Shown: in pieces, positions 34,821 to 45,779 of the stretch
Layout of the letters: each line of letters begins with the position of its first letter
How positions within the stretch are numbered: the first letter of the stretch is position 1
Assembly (NCBI RefSeq): GCF_050003625.1
Contig: NC_134397.1
Location: forward strand, 221,464,537-221,528,536
Length of the DNA: 64,000 nt
Origin: Haematobia irritans
Taxonomy: Eukaryota > Arthropoda > Insecta > Diptera > Muscidae
Reading direction: 5' to 3'
Program-made: the position numbers and the translations under genes
Notes under the pieces: model-generated
What the model saw: only the letters and a program-made list of their open reading frames with translations
Databases searched by the model: none
Told to the model about the DNA's origin: nothing

Positions 34821-36033
34821 CACTGTTAGAAAAATATGTTTTTCATATGTTCCGATATAAACAAAATGTGTTTCGGGCACGATTTTAAACCACAATATAT
34901 TTAAGTGCGAACATGTAATTTTCCTAAACTAACACTAAATGTTTGGGACATCTATGTTAATATGTTAGAATATATTATGTTTGGGGCATGAATGTTTCAT
35001 AAAAATCATATGTGTGAATACAAACATATATAAATTTACAAACTTCAACTAAACATACATATGTTGTGATATTTTATTCAAAGCGACAGAGAGAGTATAG
35101 AGATGGAAACCGGGAGAGTTGACGAAAGATATCAATATAACACAGCAAAAGAGTCAAAAGAGAACATTTTCTGTGAAACCGCTTGTATGTTGTTTCGGAA
35201 AACTGTTTTATGATAAGGCCAAAAATTTGATATGTTTAAGTCTAAATATTATTTAATTTGAATAAAGAGAATATACATTCTGAACCAAGAGAATAGACAT
35301 TTGAAAAACAAACAGCTTATGTTTTCGCCTTGAGAGCAGCATTTTATGTATGTGTGGACATGTGTTTTGTTTATCATTTTGGCATTATTTTTTTCTTGGT
35401 TCGTTAAAAGAAATCAGGGGTCTTCATAAAAATAACGAAAGGGCACTATACTCTTTTTAGAGTTGGGACGGTAAAATGAAATAAGGAGGAAATAGTGAAA
35501 AATTACACAGTAAAATGTAAAAAAACAAAGTTTAGTTTCTCTTTATTAAAAAGTAGTCCACGAGGAGTTGACGGACACCATCAAATATAAAAGCGGGCAT
35601 TAAGTTCGACTTTTACAGCTAAAACAATTTAAAAAGTTTATTTTCTTTAAAATGAATTATTAAAGAAAAATAAAAGGAATTTTAGAGCGATGGTGTTAAA
35701 TGCTAGTAAAAAACTGTTCACTCCTAAATAAATTTATGTTTATATTATAAAATTATGTATGTATGTTTATACTCGACTCCACGTTCTTCTTTTGTTAGTT
35801 TTTGAATTCCTTCCAAATTTTAAAGTTTTGTACCAAAAACAGTTTTTTGTTACAAAATGGTTATTTTTGCAATAAAAAATAATATTTTATCCAAAAATCA
35901 TTCAATTTCGTTTATATCAAGCACTGTTACTGACTATAAATCTTTAATAACGCACATTTCGATGTTTCATTTAAAAAAATTAATATAGTATAAATATAAA
36001 TGTGTAAATTAAAAAAAAAAAAAAAAAATGTTC

Positions 36034-36104
36034 GGTCGGAGCAGGGATTGAACCCACGACCCTTTGCATGCAAGGCAGACATGCTAACCACTGCTCCACG
36101 TGGC
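36034..36104 (-). other. tRNA-like module
   Basis: The minus strand has GGAGCAGTGGTTAGC (A-box region) and GGGTTCAATCC (B box). Same type as 15767-15839. Confidence 0.7.
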
Positions 36105-36219
36105 AAACAAATGTATGTTTCTGTTAAATAATGTTATGTTTGCATGGGCTCGTGGGCGCTGCAAACTATGCTATATAAATGTAACTTAAAACGATAATTA
36201 TCTACTGGTGACTATAACA

Positions 36220-36290
36220 GCTACGTAGCCCAGTGGATAGTGTGTTGGCTTACAAACTGTATGGTCCTCGGTTCGATTCTCCGTGCAGGC
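36220..36290 (+). other. tRNA-like module, divergent partner
   Basis: GTAGCCCAGTGGAT and GGTTCGATTC mark the A and B boxes. Same type as 15583-15654. Confidence 0.7.
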
Positions 36291-36602
36291 GAAAGGTAAA
36301 ATTTAAAAAATTTATAAAAGTGAATAATTTCTTCAACATTATTTGTATTACAGAGAAAGGTGCCAATAACTAAAAAATTTCGTGGAAGTGAAAATTACGA
36401 GTATGTTAGGGAATGAGCACAATCGTGTTTGGGAAAAATTCTTCCAAGCATATAATATTTTTGGCTCAAAATGCTTCCAAACATATAATATGTTCACATA
36501 AAACAAACATATTAATGTTTCGGCAGTATGCAATAATATATGTGCTTCCTGCAAAATATGTTTGGAACATATGTTAAAGAAGCGATTTTTTTTGAGGGTG
36601 TA

Positions 36603-37275
36603 TAGGATTCCACTATATCCAAATCTAAAAATAAAAAAAAAATAAAAATAAAAAGTGGCTAATAAAAGGATTTTTGTAATTTTTTTATGGATATCGGAAA
36701 TTCGTAGACACACTGAAAAAAATATTTACGTAATATTAAAGATTATGCAACCTAAATTTTAGGACATGCAATTTACAAATTACTAAGGACAAATTTCTTT
36801 AAAATAAATTTTAAAAATTTTAATTAACACAAAGTTCCCTACGGGAAATTGGTGCAAGTTGCCACTGACGGACGCATCACAGAATTGGTACCGATGCTCC
36901 AAGTTGCTATTTTTAAATAGTCGTAATTTATTGATTTCCGTACTCGCTTGATATTAAAATCTTTTTGGATCTACACATTTGGTGAAACAATATTATCAGA
37001 ATAACCTATTGTTCGACATATTTCAAATGCTTTGAAATGTTCGAATGCGATTCGGATGCCTAAAATGAAACAGTTTTCTAAGAGTTTGTCCGAGTGTGGT
37101 TCCTGAGGACATGTGGAGTGCTCCTGCTAATTTGTCCCAGGACGTGTCCTTTGGAATGAGTCCAAGACGTGTCCTAAAGTGTAAATTTACCCCGTCAATG
37201 ACAAACCCATGTTAAAGTGACCATACATTTTGACCAGAACTGGTCCATACACACCAGGGACTAGTCCTGTACCGT
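36603..37275. other. No gene; partial MITE end at 36714
   Basis: CACTGAAAAAAATATTTACG at 36714 looks like the left end of a family C-type MITE. The rest is unassigned, with GGACGTGTCC words at 37140-37170. Confidence 0.4.
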
Positions 37276-37680
37276 AGAGATGTGCACGTGAGTAAAATTG
37301 TGCTCACGCACACTCACGACGGAGAAATCTTATTTACGCACACTAAGGCGCGATATTTTTTGGTAGGACTCACGTTCACGAAAAGAAAAGTTGTACTCAC
37401 GCACGAAAATCTTTTAAATATCGTGACTCACGAAAAATATCGTGACTCACGAAATACGTCGTGATTCACGAATAATTTTATGAGTGATTTACCTATAGAA
37501 CCTGACTGAAAACATGAGTATGGTAGGGGTGTGCACGTGAGTAATAGTTTACTCACGCTCACACACACTCACGACTGAAAAATCATACTCACGCACACTC
37601 ACGCACGATATTTTTCAGTAGGACTCACGCTCACGCACACTAACGAAAAGAAAATTTGTGCTCACGCATGTGGCCCCAGA
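37276..37680. repeat. CTCACG-rich tandem region, two units
   Basis: GTGCACGTGAGTAA starts two related blocks (about 37271 and 37526), each followed by many ACTCACG/CACGCAC words. Confidence 0.7.
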
Positions 37681-38306
37681 AGCCAGAGTTTTACCCTAAT
37701 TTGCTTAAAATTTTGCACAAGAACAATTAGTACTATAGTCAAGTGTGCAAAATTTTATTGAGATCGGTTCAGATTTAGATATAGCTCCCATATATATCTT
37801 TCGCCCGATATGGACTGATACGGTCCCAGAAGCCAGAGTTTTACCCCAATTTGGTTGAAATTTTGCACTAGGAGTACAATTAGTAGTATAGTCAAGTGTA
37901 CCAAATTTTATTGAAATCGGTTCAGATTTAGATATAGCTCTCATATATATCGTTCGCCCGATTTACACTCATATGACCACAGAGGCCAATTTTTAACTCC
38001 GATTTAGTTGAAATTTTGCACAGGGATTAGAATTAGCATTGTAGCTATGCGTGCCAAATTTGGTTGAAATCGGTTCATATTTAGATATAGCTCCCATATA
38101 TATATATATATATATAAATGTTTTTTTGATTTCGACAAAAAGGGTCAAAATACCAACATTTTCCTTGTAAAATCGCCACTGCTTAGTGGAAAAGTTGTAA
38201 AATGACTCTAATTTTCCTAAACTTCTAATACATATATATCGAGCGATAAATCATAAATAAACTTTTGCGAAGTTTCCTTAAAATTGCTTCAGATTTAAAT
38301 GTTTCC
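37681..38306 (-). repeat. 153-bp-period repeat family E, inverted partial copy
   Basis: Reverse complement of about 40345-41000. Units end in ATATAGCTCCCATATATAT. It stops where family B copy 2 begins. Confidence 0.8.
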
Positions 38307-38308
38307 CA

Positions 38309-40016
38309 TTTTTATACCCACCACCATAGAATGGTGACTGGGGTATAATAAGTTTGTCATTCCGTTTGTAACATATCGAAATATCGATTTCCGACTATAT
38401 AAAGTATAAATATTCTTGATCAGGGAGAAATTCTAAGACGATATAACGATGTCCGTCTGTCTGTCTGTCTGTTGCAATCAAGCTACAGTCTTCAATAATG
38501 AAGCAATCGTGCTGAAATTTTGCACAAACTTGTCTTTTGTCTGCAGGCAGGTCAAATTCGAAGATGTGCTACATCGGTCCAGGTTTCGATATAGTCTATA
38601 ATCCCCATATAAACCGAACTCCCGATTTGGGGTCTTGGGCTTATAGAAATCGTAGTTTTTATCCAATTTGCTTGAAATTTGAAATCTAGAGGCATTTTAT
38701 GACCATAAAGAGGTGTGCCAAAAATGGTGAGTATCGGTCCATGTTTTGGAATAGCCCCCATATAGACCGATCTCCCGATTTTATTTCATTGGCTTAGAGA
38801 AACCGCAGTTTTTATTCAATTTACCTGAAATTGGAAATCTAGAGGTATTGTAGAACCACAAATACGTGTGCAAAAAATTTTGAGTATCGGTCCATATTTG
38901 GGTATAGCCCCCATATAGACCGATCTCCCGATTTTACTTCTTGGGCTTATAGAAACCGCAGTTTTTATCCAATTGGATATCGAGAGGTACTTTAGAATTG
39001 GATATCGAGAGGTACTTTAGAACCGTAAAATGGTGAATGGTCCCCATATAAACCGATCTCCCGGTTTAGGGTCTTGGGCTTATAGAAACCGTAGTCTTTA
39101 TCCAATTTGCCTGAAATTGAAAATCTAGACCATCAAAAGGTGTGCCGAAAATGGTCCGTAGCGTTCCATGTTTTGGTATAGCCCCATATAGACCGATATC
39201 CCGATTTAACTTCTTGGGCTTCTAGAATCCGGAGTTTTTATCCAATTTGCCTGAAATTGGAAATCTAGAGGTATTTTAGGACCATAAAGAGGTTTGCCAC
39301 AAATGGTGAGTATCGGTCCATGTTTTGGTATAGCCCCATATAGACCGATATCCCGATTTAACTTCTTGGGCTTCTAGAATCCGGAGTTTTTATCCAATTT
39401 GCCTGAAATTGGAAATCTAGAGGTATTTTCTGGCCATAAAGAGGTGTGCCGAAAACGGTGAATATCGGTTCATATTTTAGTATAGCCCCCATAAGAACGA
39501 TCTCCCGATTTAACTCCTTGGGTTTCTAGAAACCGTAGTTTTTATCCGATTTGCTTGAAATTGTAAATATTCTGGTATTTTAGGCTCACAAAAACGTGTA
39601 TCGGATTAAGTTTTTATCGGTCCATTTGGTAATGCCTCCATATAGACCGACTTCACTTCTTGAGGGTATAGAAGGCGCACTGATCATGAAAATTGCTTGA
39701 AACTCAATGTAAAATTTCCAGATTTTACTTCTCGGGTGAAAATCTACAGATTTAAGATTTCAAATCAAGACGTTTTTTTATAATTTTCTTGCACACTTAC
39801 AAGAGATGTTAATGATTCCTCTAAAACTCAAACAAAAATGGTTCTTATAAATCCAGTATCTGATATAGTGCTCATAGGTGAAATTTTTAAATTTATCTTC
39901 GGGAAGTGTCCTCAAGTCCTCAAGCCCTCCTGAAATTTCAAAGGAAACCCTAATATTTGGTTCATGGTGGTGGGTATTTAAGATTCGGCCCGAACTTACT
40001 TCTGTATATACTTGTT
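38309..40016 (+). repeat. 153-bp-period repeat family B copy 2 (complete)
   Basis: Begins TTTTATACCCACCACCATAG and ends CGGCCCGAACTTACTTC then TGTATATACTTGT. Markers CATATA(A/G)ACCGA at 38606, 38759 and 38912 are 153 bp apart. A 19-bp block (GAATTGGATATCGAGAGGTAC) is duplicated at 38980. Confidence 0.83.
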
Positions 40017-40100
40017 ATAATTTCTATTTTTTATAGTTTATGATATCAAGCTTCGAATACAAAAATAAAATTCTGCTATAGTTGATTAAACTATTTTCAA

Positions 40101-41272
40101 ACAAGTAAGGAAAGTCTAAGGTCGGGCGGGGCCGACTATATTATACCCTGCACCACTTTGTAGATCTAAATTTTCGATACCATATCACATCCGTCAAATG
40201 TGTTGGGGTCTATATATAAAGGTTTGTCCCAAATACATACATTTAAATATCACTCGATCTGGACAGAATTTGATAGACTTCTACAAAATCTATAGACTCA
40301 AAATTTAAGTCCGCACAAGGGTGGAACACAATGTTAGTAAAAAAATATAGAAAACATTTAAATCTGAAGCAATTTTAAGGAAACTTCGCAAAAGTTTATT
40401 TATGATTTATCACTCGATATATATGTATTAGAAGTTTAGGAAAATTAGAGTCATTTTTACAACTTTTCGACTAAGCAGTGGCGATTTTACAAGGAAAATG
40501 TTGGTATTTTGACCATTTTTGTCGAAAAACATATATATGGGAGCTATATCTAAATCTGAACCGATTTCAACCAAATTTGGCACGCATAGCAACAATGCTA
40601 ATTCTACTCCCTGTGCAAAATTTCAACTAAATCGGAGCAAAAAATTGGCTTCTGGGGTCATATGAGTGTAAATCGGGCGAAAGCTATATATGGGAGCTAT
40701 ATCTAAATCTAAACCGATTTCAACCAAATTTGGCACGCATAGCTACAATGCTAATTCTAATCCCTGTGCAAAATTTCAACCAAATTGGGGTAAAACTCTG
40801 GCTTCTGGGACCGTATTAGTCCATATCGGGCGAAAGATATATATGGGAGCTATATCTAAATCTGAACCGATTTCAATAAAATTTGGCACACTTGACTACA
40901 GTACTAATTGTTCTTCTTGTGCAAAATTTTAAGCAAATTAGGGTAAAACTCTGGTTTCTGGGGCCATATAAGTCCATATCGGGCGAAAGATATATATGGG
41001 AGCTATATCTAAATCTGAACCGATTTCTTCCAAAATCAATAGGGATCTATTCTGAGCCAAAAAACATACTTGTGCCAAATTTGAAGTCGATTGGACTAAA
41101 ACTGCGACCTAGACTTTTATTACGGACAGACGGACACCGCCATATCGACTCAAGAGCCCACCCTGAGCATTTTTGCCAAAGACACCATGTGTCTATCTCG
41201 TCTCCTTCTGGGTGTTGCAAACATTTGCACTAACTTATAATACCCTGTTCCACAGTGTGGAGCAGGGTATAA
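40101..41272 (+). repeat. 153-bp-period repeat family E copy 1
   Basis: Starts ACAAGTAAGGAAAGTCTAAG with a GTCGGGCGGGGCCGAC hairpin and TATACCCTGCACCA. Ends CTGTTCCACAGTGTGGAGCAGGG then TATAAAAA. TATGGGAGCTATATC markers at 40536, 40689, 40842 and 40995 are exactly 153 bp apart. Confidence 0.85.
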
Positions 41273-41501
41273 AAATATTTTAATTTTAAACTTTTTGGTC
41301 GAAAATGGGGTTAAATTACGTGGATGGTGTAAAAGAACGAATGGTCCAATTTTAGCCAAGTTAAACATTTTGTGTAGGTATATTTTAAAGAAACAGCATC
41401 TTTGGATCGAAATCAATGCGAAAATCCTTAAGGAAGGAAGGTCAAAATCTTTGAATTCGAGTAAATTTTTAGTGTAAACATCAAAACCGCACACTAGATA
41501 T

Positions 41502-43259
41502 CCCAGCAAAAAAAGCATCGCCAAAAAAGTAGTGAAAATTTTTCTTTTTGGGTCCGGAAGTGGTGCAAACTTGCGATGAATTTAACATGAGCTTGTCATA
41601 GGACGGATGTCCACCATTTCAATAGCCGTTGCCATTAGCGTAGCTAGACAATTTTCCTAGGGGGGGCTATAGCCCCCCTAGCTAAAAATTTATGGACTGA
41701 ACTTATAGGTTCAATTAATGTTTTATTTCATAAAATTTAATAAAAAATTAGACATCAAAATAACTCGTCAATTAATTTATAATAAAGCAACTAAAAGTAG
41801 TTCCACACTTTTCCCAGCAAAAAATTGTGAGTTGTTCTAAAGTACTTCCAAAAATGCCCTCAATTATTTTAACTACACAGGAAGTTTTTTTACTTGATTT
41901 TTTTCATATTTTAATGTGTAATTTTTTGTTTTCTTTTTTTCAAATAGTTTCAAAAAAGAGTAAGAATAAATAAATTAGTACAGATTATTCAAATTTTGCC
42001 ACAAAACTGCTAAATCCATTATAGAAAAATCGATAATTTTGGAAATTATTCGAGGAAAAACGTTTCAAACAAGCGTCAGAATGCATTAAAATCATAAAAA
42101 CAATATAAAAATTATTTATTTAGGAAAATATCACAAAATTTTTTAATTCACATTCAAAACACTGAATTCGGATCTCACATTAAGAAGTGATGCAAATTCA
42201 TTGCAACGGCTGTTGAAACGGTGGACATTTGTCCCATGACAATATTACATTCATTGCTTCTCCGCCAATTTTGCACCACTTCTAGACCAAAAAGAACATT
42301 TTCACTACTTTTTTGGCGACGCTTTTTCGCAGCATTATATTAATTTATGAAAAAATAGTTTTAATATCAATTACTATTTGTTTAATTAAATTGACTAAAC
42401 TAAATCAATCATAAGTTCAACCACAGCTTTATTTCATAAATATCTGACTTCAAACATTGCCATCGGCAACTGCTACCACAACCCAAGTAATTCGATTGTT
42501 CATGAAAGGCTTTAGCGGAACTTTGTGCGATTGTATATACTTGTTTAATTTTTATAAAAATTAAAAAAAAACTATTGACATTTATTGAAAAATGGAAAAT
42601 CATAAATAGAGTTTCAAATTCTGGGGGGGCTAAAATTTTTCTGGGGGGGTCTAAGCCCCCTCCCCAGAGGCCTTCCTACGCTTATGGCCGTTGCACTGAA
42701 TTGGCATAACTTCTTAAGGTGTGATTAGAATTCAGAGTTTTGGATGTGAATTAAAAAGATTTTTAATATTTTGCCAAATATTTTTTTTTTTACAAGTTTT
42801 TTTTAAGATTTTTAATGCTTTCTAAAGGTTGAATTACACATCATGCGTCAATCCGTGCGTTGATGGAAGGGTTGATTTTTTTCTGTTTGCGCAGACTATT
42901 CTAGCTTATGATTTCAAAGGGAAATTTCAACTCTTCAATCATCGCTTGGTATGTAATTCTACCTTAATGCTTGTCTGAAACGTTTGACTTGAAATATTTA
43001 TATAATTTGCAAATTTGTTCTAGACTGGAGTTAGAATTTTTTCGTCAAATTTTTAATATTTTTATTTGTACCATTTTATTAATTCGTAATCTGTTTCTAA
43101 CTTATTTGATATAAAATAAAAATTTAAAACGAGAGTTATCAAAAATTGAATTAAAAGAACTTCTTGTGTAGTTAAAATAAAAAAATCTTTGGGAGGACAT
43201 TTTTGGAAGTGCTTTTAAAGTTGTGCCTTTGGAACAACTTCCAAAATTTTTTGCAAGGG
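41502..43259 (+). mobile_element. Family J TIR-type element, split by a hAT copy
   Basis: Starts CCCAGCAAAAAAAGCATCG. The right end is worn (TTTTTTGCAAGGG). Homologous to 59747-60825. The hAT copy sits inside with its 8-bp duplication. No ORF. Confidence 0.65.
41633..42686 (+). mobile_element. Non-autonomous hAT-type element, copy 2
   Basis: Same CATTAGCGTAG / CTACGCTTATG ends as copy 1. The 8-bp duplication GCCGTTGC lies at 41625-41632 and 42687-42694. 1054 bp, closely similar to 5905-6934, with a small extra block near 42530. Confidence 0.92.
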
Positions 43260-43474
43260 TGCTAGTTCCGATACTGAACAATTTTCCCCGTTTAAATTTT
43301 GTTTGGTAGTTTTTTCATGTGAAGAAAAATTTTTGGGAGGACATTTTTGGAAGTGCTTTTAAAGTTGTGCCTTTGGAACAACTTCCAAAATTTTTTGCAA
43401 GGGTGCTAGTTCCGATACTGAACAATTTTCCCCGTTTAAATTTTGTTTGATAGTTTTTTCATGTGAAGATTGTT
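43187..43474. repeat. 144-bp tandem duplication
   Basis: GGGAGGACATTTTTGGAAGTG through GTTTTTTCATGTGAAG occurs twice, starting 144 bp apart (43191 and 43335), nearly identical. Confidence 0.85.
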
Positions 43475-45559
43475 AATTCAATTTGTTAATTTAGTTTCGA
43501 CCCGATTTAAATTGAATTTCAAATAATTGTATCGTAACCGTTGAAAGACCATAAATAATCTTTATTCTTAAAATTCCTTAATAATCCTATTTATGAGGGA
43601 TCACTAAAAAATATGCAATAATTCTCTCATTCAATTTATGGTTTTTATTTTAATGTTTTTATCAACAGATTTGAAGGCATTAAATCATTTTCATTAAAAG
43701 CTTAAGGACTTTACTATGACCTGTTTTTGATATGAAATACCTGTCGGGTCAGTTAATACTAGGCTAATTCGAGGTCAACACTCTGTAATTTTTCATTGTG
43801 AGTTTTTCAAAGAAAATGATAATATTTTCTGTATAGTATTTATTACAGAAATTTTGTACGTTTCCATGAAATATAAACAGACACACAAGTGTTGGAAATA
43901 ATTATTCAAATCAAATGTTAATGAAATTTTGGCTTCAAATTACCCCAAATAGCAGAGAACAACAATAATAACCACAACAATTTATTGTTTGTCCTATGGC
44001 AGACCTTTAAATGAGCATGAGAAAATAGCAAATGTTCAAAATATCCTGTCACACAAAAATCACCGAAACCCATACAAATATAGAAGAAATATGAAAAAAA
44101 AAATTAAAAGACACACAGACACACCTATAAAAACGCGAAAAGCCAACAGCAATTGGGGTAAGTGTTAGCCAGTAAAGAAAACATCCAGCCTCATGCCATA
44201 GAATGTATGCAAACACAGAGAAAAGTTACCAAAGGATACATCAACGACAAAACCAACAACCACAATAACAATAACAACAAAAAGAAAACACAAATATCAA
44301 TTACAACACCAAGAAAGAGGAAACTCATTGTATTGTTTTATGAGCAAGGCTGGTTATATACCCACAGACATAAATATTTCCCTTTTTTCCCTAAAAGTCT
44401 AGCAATGGAGACAATAAAAGAAGAACAAGAAGAATAAGTAGAAATAGAGAAAAGCGCTTGCGCTTCTCAACAGAGATTCCAAAAATTCCTATGAAAAAGC
44501 CAGCAATAATCAAACAAGAGAGGTAAATAGAGAGAGAGAGAGAGATTTCTCTACTACCAACAAAGTCCTATAGAATTTGATTCATCACACTTACATTTGT
44601 CTACTAAAAGTTAAAGCATACTTTGGGGAGCTTACTAATACAGAGCCTGCGAATTCTCTCCTAATGTTTCTTACACTCTATGGAAATGAAGAGAGCCGGT
44701 GATATTTGAAATATTGGAATATGAGTACAAGTGTGCATGTTTGTCTTTTGCCAATGTATGGATGTATGTATGAGTGTGAAATTCAAGGTATCTCGCCATA
44801 AGAGTGGGTGGTTATTGGGCGTTTAAAATACTTTCACTGCATCACTGACTGGTACTGAAATTCCAGGCCTGGCACTGGCGCTATCCAATTTACTTCTCCC
44901 CCTACGTTTACCATTGCGCACTTTTTTTCTTGTGGGTATTCATCGCCTTGCTCCTTGTGTGTGCACGGGCATGTGCTGGTCTCAACGTGTTCTTGCTACC
45001 AGACAGAAGTTACCTTTGCTCTGGCCTGCACGACAACAACGAACGCCACGGTTGCTCGTCCGTAGTCTAGTGTAAAAAAAAAACACCAGACTAAAAAATA
45101 AAACACAGAATTCTTGGACATTTCAAAACCAAAGCAAAAGAAAAAAGTATCAGCACACATATCACTCCGCATGAAGGAAGAAAATCGAAATTCGTACGAA
45201 AAATCAATTTAAACGGTAAACAAATCCCAACGGAAAAAAGTGTGCATTGTAATTTGAAATGCTTGAGAGAAAGTGTCAGTGAACAGATATTTGAAAAGAA
45301 AATTATCGAAAAAAATATATCCTAAAAATATCATTTAAAAAAAAAAGATCTATACAAGGATTACCTTTCAAAGCTAAGGTGACTGCAGTGGAAAGCCATA
45401 TACAAAAAAGAAATTTTCATAAAAAATAAAAGGAAAATTTTTCAATTTCATTTTAAGAAAATCCTTTTTGAGGAAAAGAAGTGATTCAAAAAGTGTTTCT
45501 AGAAAGAATTCTTTATAAATAAAACCCAAGAAAAGAAAATCGTTTAGAAAATTTCGACA
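43475..45559 (+). promoter_or_regulatory. Upstream region and presumed 5' UTR of ChAT
   Basis: A 2-kb stretch almost free of the repeats that fill the rest of the window, leading into the ChAT exon. A-rich sequence from about 45070 to 45559 looks like untranslated leader. A GA run is at 44530. I cannot place the transcription start: TATAAAAA at 44126 and the GC-richer block at 44940-45070 are both candidates. In Drosophila this region drives both ChAT and the vesicular acetylcholine transporter. Confidence 0.5.
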
Positions 45560-45749
45560 GTGGCGTCCTCTAACGAGCCCAATACAAACGCCGCCACAGG
45601 CAGTGGCCATAGTGGTGAATCGGCCACTTTGTTTTCCAAATTAAGAAGTTTCTCCATCGGCAGTGGCCCTAATTCGCCACAACGCGTTGTCTCCAATCTA
45701 CGGGGTTTTGTAACAAATCGCTTGAGTAATATAGCACCCAGTGATACAG
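45560..45749 (+). CDS. ChAT: Choline acetyltransferase, first coding exon (GTG start)
   Basis: ChAT makes acetylcholine from acetyl-CoA and choline in cholinergic neurons. This exon encodes 63 residues plus one base (phase 1), with landmarks ATLFSKLRSFSIGSGPNSPQ, RVVSNLRGF and NRLSNIAPSDT. They match the N-terminus of Drosophila ChAT closely. The exon contains no ATG. An in-frame TAG at 45545-45547 precedes GTG at 45560 by four codons, so initiation must be non-AUG; Drosophila ChAT is known to use GUG. The exon ends ACAG followed by GTAAGT at 45750, a consensus donor. The acyltransferase domain and catalytic histidine lie in later exons beyond the window. The start is labelled valine codon, read as methionine. 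Confidence 0.9.
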
Positions 45750-45779
45750 GTAAGTGGTTAGAATCCCCTCTACAAAAAA

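Larger units (their letters stand above)
34821..36600 (+). mobile_element. Twin-tRNA TIR element, family G copy 2 (1780 bp)
   Basis: TA at 34819-34820 and 36601-36602. Ends CACTGTTAGAAAAATATG and GCGATTTTTTTTGAGGGTG. The outer arms have the ATATGTTTGG words of family G. The central part (about 35770-36400) is homologous to family F, including both divergent tRNA-like modules. No transposase. Confidence 0.82.

Noticed and set aside
44126..44133. TATAAAAA as the ChAT promoter
   Set aside because: It is 1.4 kb before the start codon with no supporting initiator or splice evidence, so I list it only as a candidate within the upstream region.
44162..44437. 91-codon ORF upstream of ChAT
   Set aside because: Low-complexity N/K-rich translation in A-rich leader-like DNA. 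It may be a chance frame.
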